A DNA stretch of 64,000 nt, from assembly GCA_029245345.1 (NCBI GenBank), contig JAQWPM010000012.1, forward strand, positions 682,001-746,000. The letters run 5' to 3'. The notes beneath the pieces were generated by a model. That model saw only the letters and a list, made by a program, of their open reading frames with translations, ran no database searches and was not told where the DNA came from. The first letter of the stretch is position 1; each line of letters opens with the position of its first letter. This document shows positions 1 through 9,424 of this stretch, piece by piece. The DNA comes from Longimicrobiales bacterium (GTDB lineage Bacteria > Gemmatimonadota > Gemmatimonadetes > Longimicrobiales > Gaopeijiaceae). A program made the translations under genes and the position numbers.

Positions 1-933
1 TTCGCCGCGACCACCGTGGATATCTGGTCGGAGCTCGTCCCTTGGGACGACCTCCCGCTCTACGTGAATCCTCCGGGTGGGTATGTGTCGCAGACGAACG
101 ACACACCCGACTACACCAACCTCAACGTGCCACTCGATCGAGACACGGTCGCTGCGAACCTGCCTGCACCGCGCCTGCGTCTTCGGAGTCAGTTGTCGTT
201 GGACCTCGTGCACAACGACCGGAAACTCAGCCTAGAAGACGTGGTTGAGCTGAAACACTCTCCGCGCATGCTCATGGCGGAGCGAATCCTGGACGACCTG
301 CTCAAAGCCATTAGGGACTCAGGCCGACGAGAGCTTCAGGACGCAGCCAATGTCCTCGGTGCATGGGACCGAACGGCAGCAGCCGAAAGTCGGGGCGGCG
401 TGCTCTTCAAACGGTGGTCGAACTTCTACTTCGCTAACGAAGACACTACCGAATTGTGGACCCAATTCTGGGACCCCGCCCGGCCAGCCACGACACCATT
501 CGGGCTGGGGAACGCAGCGAATGGAGTCGCCGCACTCGAGCGAGCACTGTCGTCCCTGGCCACCGAGGGCGTCGACATCGACGCGCAATGGGGAGACGTC
601 CACCGGGTCATTCGTGGCGATGTGGACCTGCCGGTGTCGGGGTGTGAACCCACCCTGGGCTGCTTCAGGACACTGTCCTACAACCGGGTGAGCCCCGGGC
701 GTTACGCAGCCAATCGCGGAGACGCCTGGATTTTCACAGTGGAATTCGGTGACATTCCCAGGGCGTACACGGTATTGTCCTACGGCCAAACTGCACGCGA
801 AGACTCCCCGCACTACGATGACCAAGCAGTGCTGTTCGCCCGAGGCGAGATGAAGAGAGTCTCTTGGGCCGATAGTGACATCGAGCGGACAACCCTAGAA
901 CGCTACAGACCTGGAGAAGAAGTCAGGCGATGA
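1..933 (+). CDS. Penicillin acylase family (S45) hydrolase, C-terminal part
   Basis: The reading frame is open from the first base, so this is the 3' part of a gene that begins outside the window. The GTG at 16 is probably internal. The segments NPPGGYVSQTND and LDLVHNDRKLSLEDV resemble the beta-chain region of peptidase S45 enzymes, the Ntn hydrolases that cleave amides such as penicillins or acyl-homoserine lactones in the periplasm. The Ser nucleophile and alpha chain lie upstream and cannot be checked, so substrate is unknown. The stop overlaps the next start as ATGA, implying co-translation with the desaturase. A signalling-lactone or antibiotic acylase role is possible but unproven. Confidence 0.75.
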   Translation, partial: FAATTVDIWSELVPWDDLPLYVNPPGGYVSQTNDTPDYTNLNVPLDRDTVAANLPAPRLRLRSQLSLDLVHNDRKLSLEDVVELKHSPRMLMAERILDDLLKAIRDSGRRELQDAANVLGAWDRTAAAESRGGVLFKRWSNFYFANEDTTELWTQFWDPARPATTPFGLGNAANGVAALERALSSLATEGVDIDAQWGDVHRVIRGDVDLPVSGCEPTLGCFRTLSYNRVSPGRYAANRGDAWIFTVEFGDIPRAYTVLSYGQTAREDSPHYDDQAVLFARGEMKRVSWADSDIERTTLERYRPGEEVRR

Positions 934-1955
934 GCCATCACCCCAAGCCCGATCGTGCGAAGATCGAAAAGTGGAACGGAGTCCTCAGTCCATACTGGGG
1001 AGCCGACACACCCAAAAGCGTAACGCAGATCTTCACGTCCCTAATTCCATACGCCGCCCTCTGGTACGCGATGTTGCGCAGCCTCGAGGTCGGGTACTGG
1101 CTCACGCTATTACTCGCCGTCCCCGCGGCTGGCTTCCTCATGCGGATGTTCATGATCCAGCATGACTGCGGCCATGGGTCTTTCTTCAAGTCACGAAAGG
1201 CTCGCGACTGGGTAGGCAGGTTCATCGGCGTTCTGCTGCTGACGCCCTACGACTACTGGAAGCGGACGCACGCATACCATCACGCGCACTCCGGCGACCT
1301 CGACTTCAGAGGATTCGGGGACGTCGACACGTTCACCGTTAAAGAGTACATGTCCTGGTCGCGCGCGGAACGTCTTCGGTATCGAATTTACCGACACCCA
1401 CTCGTGATGTTCGGGCTCGGTCCCATCTACCTCTTCGGGCTCAAACATCGGTATCCCTATGACATCCCGGACCACTGGAAGAAGGCGTGGAAGAGTGTCT
1501 GGTGGACGAACGTGGCGATTTTCGCAGCGGTAGTCCTCGGTGGCACGCTCGTCGGGTATCAGCGCTTCTTCCTCATCCAAATTCCGATTCAGTTCGCTGC
1601 GTCATCGCTCGGGATCTGGATGTTCTATGTGCAACACCAATTCGAACACACGTACTGGCACTCGCATGAAAACTGGGATTACTACGATGCGTCGCTGTAC
1701 GGCAGCTCATACCTCGTGCTCCCCAAGGTGCTCCAATGGATGACATCGAGTATCGGGGTACACCACGTGCACCACATGAGCGCGCGGATCCCGAACTACA
1801 AATTGCAGCAGGTTCACGACGAGAACCCAGAGTTCCACGGTGTGACAAAGGTGAGTTTCAAGGACACTCTGAAGCTCATCAGCCTCGCCCTTTGGGATGA
1901 GGAGAACCGACAGCTGATCCGGTTCAAGGACCTCAAGCAGTTGAAGGCCGCGTAG
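930..1955 (+). CDS. Membrane fatty acid desaturase (omega-6/delta-12 type)
   Basis: This 341-residue protein is an integral-membrane di-iron fatty acid desaturase. Three histidine boxes are present: HDCGH at 78-82, HAYHH at 114-118 and HHVHH at 278-282, with an extra QHQFEH at 235-240. Hydrophobic segments lie between about 38-72, 155-172 and 192-232. Such enzymes insert a double bond into acyl lipids using oxygen and reduced ferredoxin or cytochrome b5, tuning membrane fluidity. The start overlaps the acylase stop (ATGA). Length and box spacing are normal for the family. The exact regiospecificity cannot be read from sequence. Confidence 0.93.
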   Translation: MSHHPKPDRAKIEKWNGVLSPYWGADTPKSVTQIFTSLIPYAALWYAMLRSLEVGYWLTLLLAVPAAGFLMRMFMIQHDCGHGSFFKSRKARDWVGRFIGVLLLTPYDYWKRTHAYHHAHSGDLDFRGFGDVDTFTVKEYMSWSRAERLRYRIYRHPLVMFGLGPIYLFGLKHRYPYDIPDHWKKAWKSVWWTNVAIFAAVVLGGTLVGYQRFFLIQIPIQFAASSLGIWMFYVQHQFEHTYWHSHENWDYYDASLYGSSYLVLPKVLQWMTSSIGVHHVHHMSARIPNYKLQQVHDENPEFHGVTKVSFKDTLKLISLALWDEENRQLIRFKDLKQLKAA

Positions 1956-1977
1956 CGAGCTTTCCAAGGAGAAAGGC

Positions 1978-2100
1978 ATGGCGCTAGGAGCGTTTTCCGT
2001 AAGCCTGACGTTGAAGGACCTGTCCGTCTCGCGCGAGTTCTACGAGAAACTCGGATTCGAGGTCACAACCGACACCAAGCCGGGATCGTCACCGGAGTGA
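1978..2100 (+). pseudogene. Truncated VOC (glyoxalase/bleomycin-resistance) gene, N-terminal stub
   Basis: A good ribosome site (AAGGAGAAAGGC) precedes an ATG that encodes 40 residues beginning [20 protein letters not shown] and ending at TGA. This is the first beta-alpha-beta element of a VOC-family protein (the [15 protein letters not shown] signature), but a full domain needs about 120 residues. The frame stops abruptly inside the second strand, and the next gene begins on the same bases. It looks like the surviving 5' end of a gene whose remainder was deleted. It is too short for the automatic track and is unlikely to be functional. Confidence 0.8.
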
Positions 2101-3719
2101 CCTCCCGCACGTCGGCGCTGTCCGTCGGCGTCCTGGCACTAACGGTCGTCCTCGGACATCTGTCGCTCTTTCCGCAAATTGCGGATCTCGACGCGTTCTA
2201 TCACATGGGTCATGCCTTCGCGTACGCCGAAGGCGGCATTTTCAACACGGGGCTGCCGTGGGCGACGCAGTCCATCATTGCCGACCGTGGCGCGGACATG
2301 TGGTGGGGCTTCCACGCTGCACTCATGCCCTTCACAGTGGTGGGCGACGTTCAGTGGGCGATCCGGCTCGCTGCCTTCACGCTCACGGCGACGCTCGCGG
2401 TCTGTTTCTTCTGGATCCTCAACCGCCACGCCGTCCCAGGTGCCGCCTGGTGGACACTGGTCTTCATGATCGGCGTGCCAAATGTGTTCTTCCGACACCT
2501 AATGCTGCGGCCGCACATGATGTCGCTGGCAGCTTCGCTCGCGCTGCTTTCCCTGCTGGTCCGTGGGCGGGCGCGAACCGCCTTCTTGGTAAGCGCGCTC
2601 ATCACCTGGCTGCATCTGAGTCTGTTCTGGATGGCTCCCGGGATCGTCATCGCCTACGTCATGGTCCGATACCTGGAAGCGGTGATCGGGGCTCCGAAGG
2701 CCCGAGAGAGCATCGCACCGGCCGCTGCGGTGTCCGCGGTCTTCCTCGGCACGGTCGCGGGGTGGCTCCTTAGGCCTCACCCCATCGAGGCAGGCGCGCT
2801 AGCGAACGTACAAATCATCCGACTCTTCGCTCAGAAAGCCACACAAGAACCGCTCCTCTTCGCCGCCGAATTGTTGCCGATCCCATTCATGGAATTGCTT
2901 CAGACGTCGTGGCTCTTCTTCATCGTCTGGCTCATCGCGTGTGTCGGCGTAGTGACTTATCTAGGTAAGAACAAACTGCAGGACGTCCCTCCTGAAGAGC
3001 GGACGCTCCTTCTCACGTCCCTGCTGATTTCCGTCGCATTCGCTCTACTCGCCACGGTGTCCGCGCGCCGGGCGATGGTTCAGTGGGTCGCGTTCGGTGC
3101 CCTGGGGCTCCCCATTTTTTGGACCCACGTCGCCTACGTGTACGACCGGCGCAGCATGAAGCAGTTCGTCGGGGTAGCTGTGGCCCTCCACCTCGCCTGG
3201 GGTGGCTGGAGGCACACACTCAACGTCACGCAGGTCGCCTTCGACCCCGACACGCTCGAATCAGCAGCACAGTTCGTGGAAGACAACAGCGAACCAGGAG
3301 AAGTCGTCTTCCACGCTCGTTGGGACAACTTCGGCCCGCTCTTCGCGCACAATCGAAAAAATCTGTACATCGGGGGAATGGACCCAATCTTCCAATTTGT
3401 TCACGAGCCGCGGTTCTATTGGGAGTACTTCTATATCTCGGCAGACATCAACGTCGAGTGGACATGCGATGCGTTCCCGTGCAATGCAGGACTAGCCACC
3501 GATACGCACGAAGTGCTGCGCGACCATTTCGGTGCGCGCTGGGTGATTGTGGAGCCCTTTCGGAACCCACGCTTCTCGCTCTATCTGTTAAGCGATGAGC
3601 GCTACCGACTTGCCCACGACGGAGGGAACTCTGCTGTCTTTGAAATCATGGATGCTCCCACCGCGCCTGACATCGCACCGCTTGCGACGGACACCCTGCG
3701 TGCCGGGCCCGGGCTCTGA
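2097..3719 (+). CDS. Polytopic membrane protein, GT-C glycosyltransferase-like
   Basis: This 540-residue protein has about 10 to 12 hydrophobic segments in its first 390 residues and a soluble C-terminal part (about 400-540). An acidic motif DLDAFYHMG (about 29-37) follows the first membrane segment, as in GT-C enzymes such as STT3/ArnT-type transferases that use lipid-linked sugars; the late [10 protein letters not shown] region is also seen in such proteins. The family call is inferred from topology and this motif only. The GTG start overlaps the stop of the VOC stub and has only a weak GGAG next to it, so the native upstream region may have been lost. A small gap separates it from lutA. 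Confidence 0.5.
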   Translation: MTSRTSALSVGVLALTVVLGHLSLFPQIADLDAFYHMGHAFAYAEGGIFNTGLPWATQSIIADRGADMWWGFHAALMPFTVVGDVQWAIRLAAFTLTATLAVCFFWILNRHAVPGAAWWTLVFMIGVPNVFFRHLMLRPHMMSLAASLALLSLLVRGRARTAFLVSALITWLHLSLFWMAPGIVIAYVMVRYLEAVIGAPKARESIAPAAAVSAVFLGTVAGWLLRPHPIEAGALANVQIIRLFAQKATQEPLLFAAELLPIPFMELLQTSWLFFIVWLIACVGVVTYLGKNKLQDVPPEERTLLLTSLLISVAFALLATVSARRAMVQWVAFGALGLPIFWTHVAYVYDRRSMKQFVGVAVALHLAWGGWRHTLNVTQVAFDPDTLESAAQFVEDNSEPGEVVFHARWDNFGPLFAHNRKNLYIGGMDPIFQFVHEPRFYWEYFYISADINVEWTCDAFPCNAGLATDTHEVLRDHFGARWVIVEPFRNPRFSLYLLSDERYRLAHDGGNSAVFEIMDAPTAPDIAPLATDTLRAGPGL

Positions 3720-3722
3720 CGC

Positions 3723-4433
3723 ATGAAGGTCTCCCTCTTTGCAACGTGTCTCGCCAACCAGTTCTATGCAGATGCCTGCGCGGACACTGTGCGGCTGCTT
3801 CGACACCTCGGCGTAGAGGTCGATGTTCCGAAGGCTCAGACATGCTGTGGCCAGCCCGCCTACAACGCGGGGCGGCGAGCCGAGGCCTGTGACATGGCTC
3901 GCCACACGGCGACGGTCTTCAGCAACTCTGGCTACATCGTTCTTCCCTCCGGTAGCTGCGTGGGCATGATGCGCTCCCATTATCCCGACCTCCTCTCAGA
4001 GGACGAAACGGTACCGGACTTGGTCGAGCGCACATTCGAGCTCTCCCAGTTCTTGGTGCGGGTCATGGGCGTAACGAAGCTCGGCAAGGGGCTGGAGGGT
4101 CGGCAGATCGCCTACCATCACAGTTGCCATGCCCTGCGAGAGCTCGGCGTTCGAGATGAACCACTCGCCTTGCTGCGTGGCTGCGGGGCCGAGGTCGTGC
4201 CGTGGGAGGCCGACGAAGAGTGTTGTGGCTTCGGTGGACTCTTCAGTGCAAAGCTCCCGGAGACATCAGCAGCCATGGCCGACCGGAAACTGGACACGCT
4301 TCCCGAGGTCGATGTCCTCACCTCAACGGACGGGGGGTGCCTCATGCAGATGTCAGGACGAGCGTCCCGCCGTAGCGTCGGGCCGCCGTTCAAACACCTT
4401 GCCAGTCTCCTCTGGGAAGGAGTGGGCACATGA
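3723..4433 (+). CDS. lutA: LutA: L-lactate utilization Fe-S protein
   Basis: This 236-residue protein has two CCG motifs (CCGQPAYNAG from residue 41, CCGFGG from 167) of the heterodisulfide-reductase-like family. Cys79 and HHSCH (132-136) are further candidate ligands. LutA works with LutB and LutC in a cytoplasmic complex that oxidises L-lactate to pyruvate. It is followed by LutB and LutC in the standard order, and its stop overlaps lutB as ATGA. The start is the ATG three bases after the previous stop. Length is typical. Confidence 0.93.
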   Translation: MKVSLFATCLANQFYADACADTVRLLRHLGVEVDVPKAQTCCGQPAYNAGRRAEACDMARHTATVFSNSGYIVLPSGSCVGMMRSHYPDLLSEDETVPDLVERTFELSQFLVRVMGVTKLGKGLEGRQIAYHHSCHALRELGVRDEPLALLRGCGAEVVPWEADEECCGFGGLFSAKLPETSAAMADRKLDTLPEVDVLTSTDGGCLMQMSGRASRRSVGPPFKHLASLLWEGVGT

Positions 4434-5827
4434 GCTGCGGATCCACTCCGGGTCAGTACCGGAATGAGGCCGCTCGGACGATCCGCGAGGAACCTCAGGT
4501 CCGTGACTCCGTCACTAAGGCGACACTCACGTTCGACGCGCACCGGGTCGAAGCGTTCGCTCAGATTGATTCCGAGCGATGGAGAGATTGGGCCCGCGAC
4601 GTAAAGACGCACCTCCTGACCCATCTCGATACGTATCTCGAAGAAGCCGAAGCGCAGTTGATCGCGAACGGCGCGAAGGTGCACTGGGCCGAGACGGCAG
4701 AAGATGCCCTGGAGATCCTGGCCGGCATCATCAGGGAGCACGGCATCAAGAGCGCCGTGAAGGCGAAGAGCATGCTCAGCGAAGAGCTGCAGGTGAACCC
4801 GCACCTCGAGAAGCTCGGCGTAGACGTCCGGGAAACCGACTTGGGCGAGTACATCCTTCAGCTTCTGGGCGAGCCTCCAAGTCACATCGTCGGGCCAGCG
4901 ATTCATAAGAGCTTGGAGGACTGCCGCGAGCTCTTCCACGAACGTCTCGGAACACCGGTGAACGCTGAGCCAGACGAGCTCGCCGCTGCCGCCCGGGAGG
5001 CACTGCGTAAGGACTTCCTCGCTGCCGACCTCGGCATATCAGGCGGGAATTTCATGGCAGCTGATACCGGCACCATCGCGCTCATTGAGAACGAGGGAAA
5101 TATCCGGCTCTCTACATCGCTGCCTCGAGTTCACGTCGCGTTCGTTGGCATCGAGAAACTCGTACCTACGCTCACGGACGTCGCTGGATTCGTCCAGCTC
5201 ACGTCACGCGCAGCCACCGGCCAGCCGGTTGGGAACTACGTCTCGCTCATCCAGGGACCAAAGAAGGCCAATGAGCCGGACGGGCCCGAAGAAGTGCACG
5301 TCGTCCTCGTCGACAACGGTCGTACGAAGCTGCTCGCCGACGACGAAGCCTGGGAGGCATTGAGGTGTGTCCGGTGCGGTGCATGCCTGAACATCTGCCC
5401 GGTGTACCGCCAAACGGGGGGCCACGCATACGGCTGGACCTACTCTGGCCCGATCGGGGCAATCATCGCACCCGGAATCTTGGGACTCGAAGAGTCGATG
5501 CCGCTGCCTCACGCGTCGAGCCTGTGCGGAGCCTGTGCGGACGTATGTCCCGTGCGCATCCCGATCCCGGACCTGCTCGTCCATTGGCGCGAGAAGGCTG
5601 TGACCGCAGGACTCGCACCGAAGTCCGAGACCTTGGGACTTAAGGCCTACTCCGCCTTGGCCCAACGACCCAATCTCTTCAACACCGCCGGCGCAATCAT
5701 GCGTCGTGCTCCGCTCGAGTTGGGCGGTCGAGCCCTACCCATCCTCAGTGGTTGGGTCCTTGAGCGGGCCGCACCTGAGCCAAGCGCAAAGAGCTTCATG
5801 CAGATGTGGGAGGAAGGCATCGTATGA
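4430..5827 (+). CDS. lutB: LutB: Fe-S L-lactate dehydrogenase subunit
   Basis: This 465-residue protein has an N-terminal LutB/LUD domain (about 40-300) followed by two 4Fe-4S motifs, CVRCGACLNICPV (about 309-321) and CGACADVCPV (about 363-372). It carries electrons during lactate oxidation within the LutABC complex. The first 30 residues are poorly conserved-looking; the ATG at 4430 is favoured because it gives the ATGA coupling with lutA. The gene also overlaps lutC by ATGA, so all three proteins are probably made in fixed ratio. Confidence 0.93.
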   Translation: MSCGSTPGQYRNEAARTIREEPQVRDSVTKATLTFDAHRVEAFAQIDSERWRDWARDVKTHLLTHLDTYLEEAEAQLIANGAKVHWAETAEDALEILAGIIREHGIKSAVKAKSMLSEELQVNPHLEKLGVDVRETDLGEYILQLLGEPPSHIVGPAIHKSLEDCRELFHERLGTPVNAEPDELAAAAREALRKDFLAADLGISGGNFMAADTGTIALIENEGNIRLSTSLPRVHVAFVGIEKLVPTLTDVAGFVQLTSRAATGQPVGNYVSLIQGPKKANEPDGPEEVHVVLVDNGRTKLLADDEAWEALRCVRCGACLNICPVYRQTGGHAYGWTYSGPIGAIIAPGILGLEESMPLPHASSLCGACADVCPVRIPIPDLLVHWREKAVTAGLAPKSETLGLKAYSALAQRPNLFNTAGAIMRRAPLELGGRALPILSGWVLERAAPEPSAKSFMQMWEEGIV

Positions 5828-6444
5828 GCGCTCGTGATCGAATCTTGGGCCGTGTGCGTGAGGCATTGGCCGAACGGAAACAGGAGGCTCATCCAGGTCC
5901 GTTTGGAGGATGGCGGTCTGAAGGTGAAGACAGTCCTGCGGTAGACCGGTTCATACAGCTGTTCGAAGCCGCAGGTGGAGAGGTCGTGCGGTTCGACGAC
6001 GACGCGGTTGCTGCGGCATGGGTAAGGGATTTCGTGTCCAAGTATGACGCGGTCTCGATGGGGAGGCTGGCTCGAGGGCCCACAACGGTCGGCGCTGAGT
6101 CGCCGGAATTGGTGCTCAAGTCAGCGGATCCTGCCGACTCCGATGTCGGCATTTCACTGGCGTACGGAGCCGTGGCTGAAACCGGCTCGCTCATCATGAC
6201 CCCTCAGGACGGACGGCGGGCTCAACTGCTCCCGCCCGTGCACGTCGTCTGGGTCGAAGAGAAGATGATTTTCCCGATGTTGTATCAGGCCCTTTCCACC
6301 TTGGGTAAGGATCTGCCGTCCGCAGTCGGATTGCACTCCGGCCCGTCGAAGTCCGCGGATATCGGGCAGATACTGGTAAAGGGTGTGCATGGACCAGGAC
6401 GATTGATCGCTGTGCTTTTGGCCGACAAAAGGAACAGCACATGA
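5824..6444 (+). CDS. lutC: LutC: L-lactate utilization protein C (LUD domain)
   Basis: This 206-residue LUD-domain protein is the third Lut subunit. The start is the ATG at 5824 (MSARDRILGRVREAL), which overlaps the lutB stop; an in-frame start 18 bases earlier is less likely. Visible family features include the SMGRLARGPTTVG stretch, the GAVAETGSLI segment and the C-terminal GLHSGPSKSADIGQILVKGVHGPG part (broken here as a description of one continuous conserved tail). It overlaps the next gene by ATGA, extending the operon into a non-Lut lipoprotein. Confidence 0.9.
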   Translation: MSARDRILGRVREALAERKQEAHPGPFGGWRSEGEDSPAVDRFIQLFEAAGGEVVRFDDDAVAAAWVRDFVSKYDAVSMGRLARGPTTVGAESPELVLKSADPADSDVGISLAYGAVAETGSLIMTPQDGRRAQLLPPVHVVWVEEKMIFPMLYQALSTLGKDLPSAVGLHSGPSKSADIGQILVKGVHGPGRLIAVLLADKRNST

Positions 6445-7232
6445 AACAAGGCGTGATGGTCGTGATCGCGATGGCGTCAGCCGCCTGCGCAGCCCCTGAG
6501 GCACCGGTAGACACTCTCGCCTCTCTCTTTGCAGACGACATGACCGTGGTCGACCTCACGCACGCCGTGAGCGCTGAGGCACCGTATTGGCCCGGGTCTC
6601 CTACGAGTCCGTTCCTGCACGACACATTGTCCGCTCATGACGACGGCGCTCCGTCCATGGCGGCCTACGCGGTACCCGAACACTTCGGCACACACTTCGA
6701 CGCACCCGTGCACGGCGGCAAGGGACTGGCATCAGTCGATCTCGTACGGACGTCCGAACTCTTCGGCCCAGCGGTGGTCATCGACGTGACGGCTCAAGCA
6801 AAGGCAGATGAGGACTACGCTGTGAGCGTCGCTGATATCGAAGCTTGGGAGTCCGCTCATGGAGCGATCCCGACGGGCGCCATCGTCTTGATGCGATCCG
6901 GCTGGCCCGAACGATGGACGCAGGGTGATGCCTACTACAATCGCGGTGAGGACGGGCACCTCCACTTTCCTGGATTTTCCGTCGAGGCCGCGGAGTTCTT
7001 GATCAGCGAGCGAGACATCGCTGGTATCGGGGTCGACACCGGCAGTGTGGATCCAGGGAACGCGAACAGCTTCCCTACGCACGGCGTGGTGAACGGGTCG
7101 GGCGGATTCCACCTTGAGAACCTGGCCGACATGAGTGCGCTGCCCGAGTCGGGCGCCTACCTGATCGTCGCACCCATCAAGATCGAAGGTGGGTCAGGCG
7201 GACAGGTGCGTGTGTTTGCGGTGGTCCTTTAG
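6441..7232 (+). CDS. Cyclase-family metal hydrolase, predicted lipoprotein
   Basis: This 263-residue protein belongs to the cyclase/kynurenine-formamidase superfamily. The metal-binding motif HFGTHFDAPVHGG lies near residues 77-89, and GIGVDTGSVDPG follows near 194-205. The N-terminus (MVVIAMASAACAA) is a short lipoprotein-type signal with Cys near 15, so it is probably tethered in the periplasm. It is translationally coupled to lutC, which suggests it opens a lactone or amide to feed a hydroxyacid to the Lut system; that link is inference from gene order. Kynurenine itself is not supported, as no other tryptophan pathway genes are near. Confidence 0.8.
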   Translation: MKQGVMVVIAMASAACAAPEAPVDTLASLFADDMTVVDLTHAVSAEAPYWPGSPTSPFLHDTLSAHDDGAPSMAAYAVPEHFGTHFDAPVHGGKGLASVDLVRTSELFGPAVVIDVTAQAKADEDYAVSVADIEAWESAHGAIPTGAIVLMRSGWPERWTQGDAYYNRGEDGHLHFPGFSVEAAEFLISERDIAGIGVDTGSVDPGNANSFPTHGVVNGSGGFHLENLADMSALPESGAYLIVAPIKIEGGSGGQVRVFAVVL

Positions 7233-7242
7233 TGCAGCGGCC

Positions 7243-8013
7243 ATGACAGACCCGATCCTCCGCCAAAACGACACTGAGAGCTGCCGATTCTCATGGTTCG
7301 ACAGGATTAAAGCTCCGCTAGCCCTGGCTGCCGTATTGATCATCGCGGCCTGTAACGGGGATGGTGGGGACGCCATCGATCCACCGAATACCGACCAGAT
7401 TCCGCCCGCATCTGCCCCCGACCACCGCGCCGTCCTCCTCGACCCCACCCACCCCGCCTGGTCCGAACCGGCCCCCGACACCTTCGAAGCCCACCTCGAA
7501 ACCACGCGCGGCCCCTTCGTCATCGAAGTCATCCGTGAATGGGCGCCCGTCGGCGCGGACCGCTTCTACAACCTGATCCGGCACGGGTACTACGATGACG
7601 TCCGGTTCCATCGAGTGGTCCCGGACTTCATCACCCAGTGGGGAGTCTCAGGCGATCCGGAGGTCGACGCGGTGTGGTACGAACGCGGCATGCCCGACGA
7701 CACGGTGGTGGCCAGCAACGTGAGGGGCACGATCGCCTACGCCTTCACGGAACCCCGCACGCGAGCCACTCAGATCTACATCAACATGGTCGACAACTCG
7801 CGCCTCGACGCTGGCAGCTTCGCGCCCTTCGGTCGAGTCACGCGAGGCATGGGGACCGTGGTCGACTCGATCTACTCCGGATACGGTGAAGGGTCCGGCG
7901 GCGGCGTCCGCAACGGCGACCAGAGCCGCCTCGTCTCCGAAGGAAACGCCCACCTGGACGCGAACTTCCCCGAGCTAGACCGGCTGATTCGAGCGACGAT
8001 CGTCACTCGCTGA
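7243..8013 (+). CDS. Cyclophilin-type peptidyl-prolyl isomerase, lipoprotein
   Basis: This 256-residue protein has a lipobox at IIAAC (Cys37) after a basic N-terminal stretch, then a cyclophilin domain from about 75 to 240. FHRVVPDFITQWG matches the catalytic cyclophilin signature (usual FHRVIPGFMIQGG), and the QIYIN and FAPFGRV segments are also present. It should speed proline isomerisation during folding of exported proteins. The start is the ATG at 7243; earlier in-frame codons overlap the cyclase gene and encode non-signal sequence. The long pre-signal segment of about 23 residues is unusual, so a later start cannot be excluded. Confidence 0.88.
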   Translation: MTDPILRQNDTESCRFSWFDRIKAPLALAAVLIIAACNGDGGDAIDPPNTDQIPPASAPDHRAVLLDPTHPAWSEPAPDTFEAHLETTRGPFVIEVIREWAPVGADRFYNLIRHGYYDDVRFHRVVPDFITQWGVSGDPEVDAVWYERGMPDDTVVASNVRGTIAYAFTEPRTRATQIYINMVDNSRLDAGSFAPFGRVTRGMGTVVDSIYSGYGEGSGGGVRNGDQSRLVSEGNAHLDANFPELDRLIRATIVTR

Positions 8014-8086
8014 TCTCGTGGCTGGTTTGACCGGATTCGTTGCGCGTCGAAGGTTGATCGACTCCGGGTGATCCACCGCCACATTT

Positions 8087-9424
8087 GTGAGTGAGGCTAC
8101 AGTGACCGAAGGCTCGTCGACCTACCAGCTCAAGCGCGTGCTACGCGTCCGAGACGGCATGGCAGTGACGGTCGGGATCGTGATCGGTGCCGGTATTCTC
8201 CGCACGCCTGGCCTGATCGCAGGGTATCTCGACAATCCTTGGCACATCTTGGGGATGTGGTTTTTCGGCGGGGTGGTCGTTGCCCTCTCCACGCTGGTAC
8301 TCGCGGAGATGGCTGCGGCACTCCCCGAGGCGGGGGGCAAGTACGTCTACGCTCGGCACGCTTGGGGCCCCACGATGGGTTTTGTCGCTGGGTGGGCTGA
8401 ACTTCTGGTCTCGCGAGGCTTCTCGGGCGCGGCCAAGGCGGTCGCCATCGGGGAGTACATCCGCATCCTTACCGGCGGACGAGGCTCCATCTCTTTGTAC
8501 GCCCTCGCGGTCTGTGTGGCCTTCTTCTTCCTGCATACGCGCGGCCTCAAGGCAAGTACTCAGTTCCAAAACATCACTACGGCCATCAAGGTCCTGATCG
8601 TCTTCGGGATCGCTGCCGCCGGCCTCGCTGCGGGTGAGTTCGCGGGTTTCCAGCCCTCGGTCACGTCTGCGTCGGGCCCCACCGCCGGCCTGCTTGGCTT
8701 CGCCCTCGCCTATCAGTCCATCTCCTTCGCCTACTACGGCTGGGAAGACGCGGCGAAGATGGCTGAAGAGGTGGAAGACCCAGGGACTGCTCTCCCGAAG
8801 ATCCTCGTCGGTGGGTCTCTCGCCGTGATGGTCCTCTACCTGCTCCTGAACACCGCATTCCTGGCCGCGCTCACTCCGGCTGAGATGGCCGGTTCCGAGC
8901 TCGTCGCTCAAGACGCGATCACCGCCGTCTTCGGGAGCGCCGCAGGCACTGTCGTGGTCGTCGCGAGCCTGCTCATCCTCATCAGTAGTCTGAATGTGAA
9001 CTTCCTCGGGCTGCCTCGAGTCGCGTACGGACTGGCCCAGCACGGATTGGCTCCAAAGGCGTTCGCCGAGGTCGATGCCCGGGGCACGCCGCGCAAAGCG
9101 CTCTACTTCATCTCGGCCTGGATCGGTCTGATGGCCCTATCCGGACAGCTCGAGTTGCTCATTCGGTTCATGATGACCGTCGCCATCACCGTGGATACCA
9201 TGGTGCTGATGGGGTATTTCAAGCTGCGCTGGTCTAAGCCGGACCTAGAAAGGCCCTTCAACATGCCAGGACATCCGTGGCTGCCGGCCGTCACGGTCGC
9301 GTTGTATCTCGCGATCCTGGCGATCTTGGTCGGCACCCAGCCTCAACTCGCGCTTGGCGCCGGAGCCATGATCGCGGCCATCTTCATCGCTGGCTTCTTC
9401 ACAGCACGAAGAAATGGGGGCTGA
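8087..9424 (+). CDS. APC-family amino acid permease
   Basis: This 445-residue protein has about 12 membrane segments and the APC signature at its N-terminus (MAVTVGIVIGAGILRTPG), where the GAGI element lines the substrate site. It is most like basic/neutral amino acid transporters of the APA/LAT type. It starts at GTG 8087; GTG 8102 is an alternative. Its stop TGA overlaps a CTG that is in frame with the next gene, so the decarboxylase subunit downstream is probably translationally coupled. The transported substrate may be related to that decarboxylase, but this is inference. Confidence 0.9.
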   Translation: MSEATVTEGSSTYQLKRVLRVRDGMAVTVGIVIGAGILRTPGLIAGYLDNPWHILGMWFFGGVVVALSTLVLAEMAAALPEAGGKYVYARHAWGPTMGFVAGWAELLVSRGFSGAAKAVAIGEYIRILTGGRGSISLYALAVCVAFFFLHTRGLKASTQFQNITTAIKVLIVFGIAAAGLAAGEFAGFQPSVTSASGPTAGLLGFALAYQSISFAYYGWEDAAKMAEEVEDPGTALPKILVGGSLAVMVLYLLLNTAFLAALTPAEMAGSELVAQDAITAVFGSAAGTVVVVASLLILISSLNVNFLGLPRVAYGLAQHGLAPKAFAEVDARGTPRKALYFISAWIGLMALSGQLELLIRFMMTVAITVDTMVLMGYFKLRWSKPDLERPFNMPGHPWLPAVTVALYLAILAILVGTQPQLALGAGAMIAAIFIAGFFTARRNGG

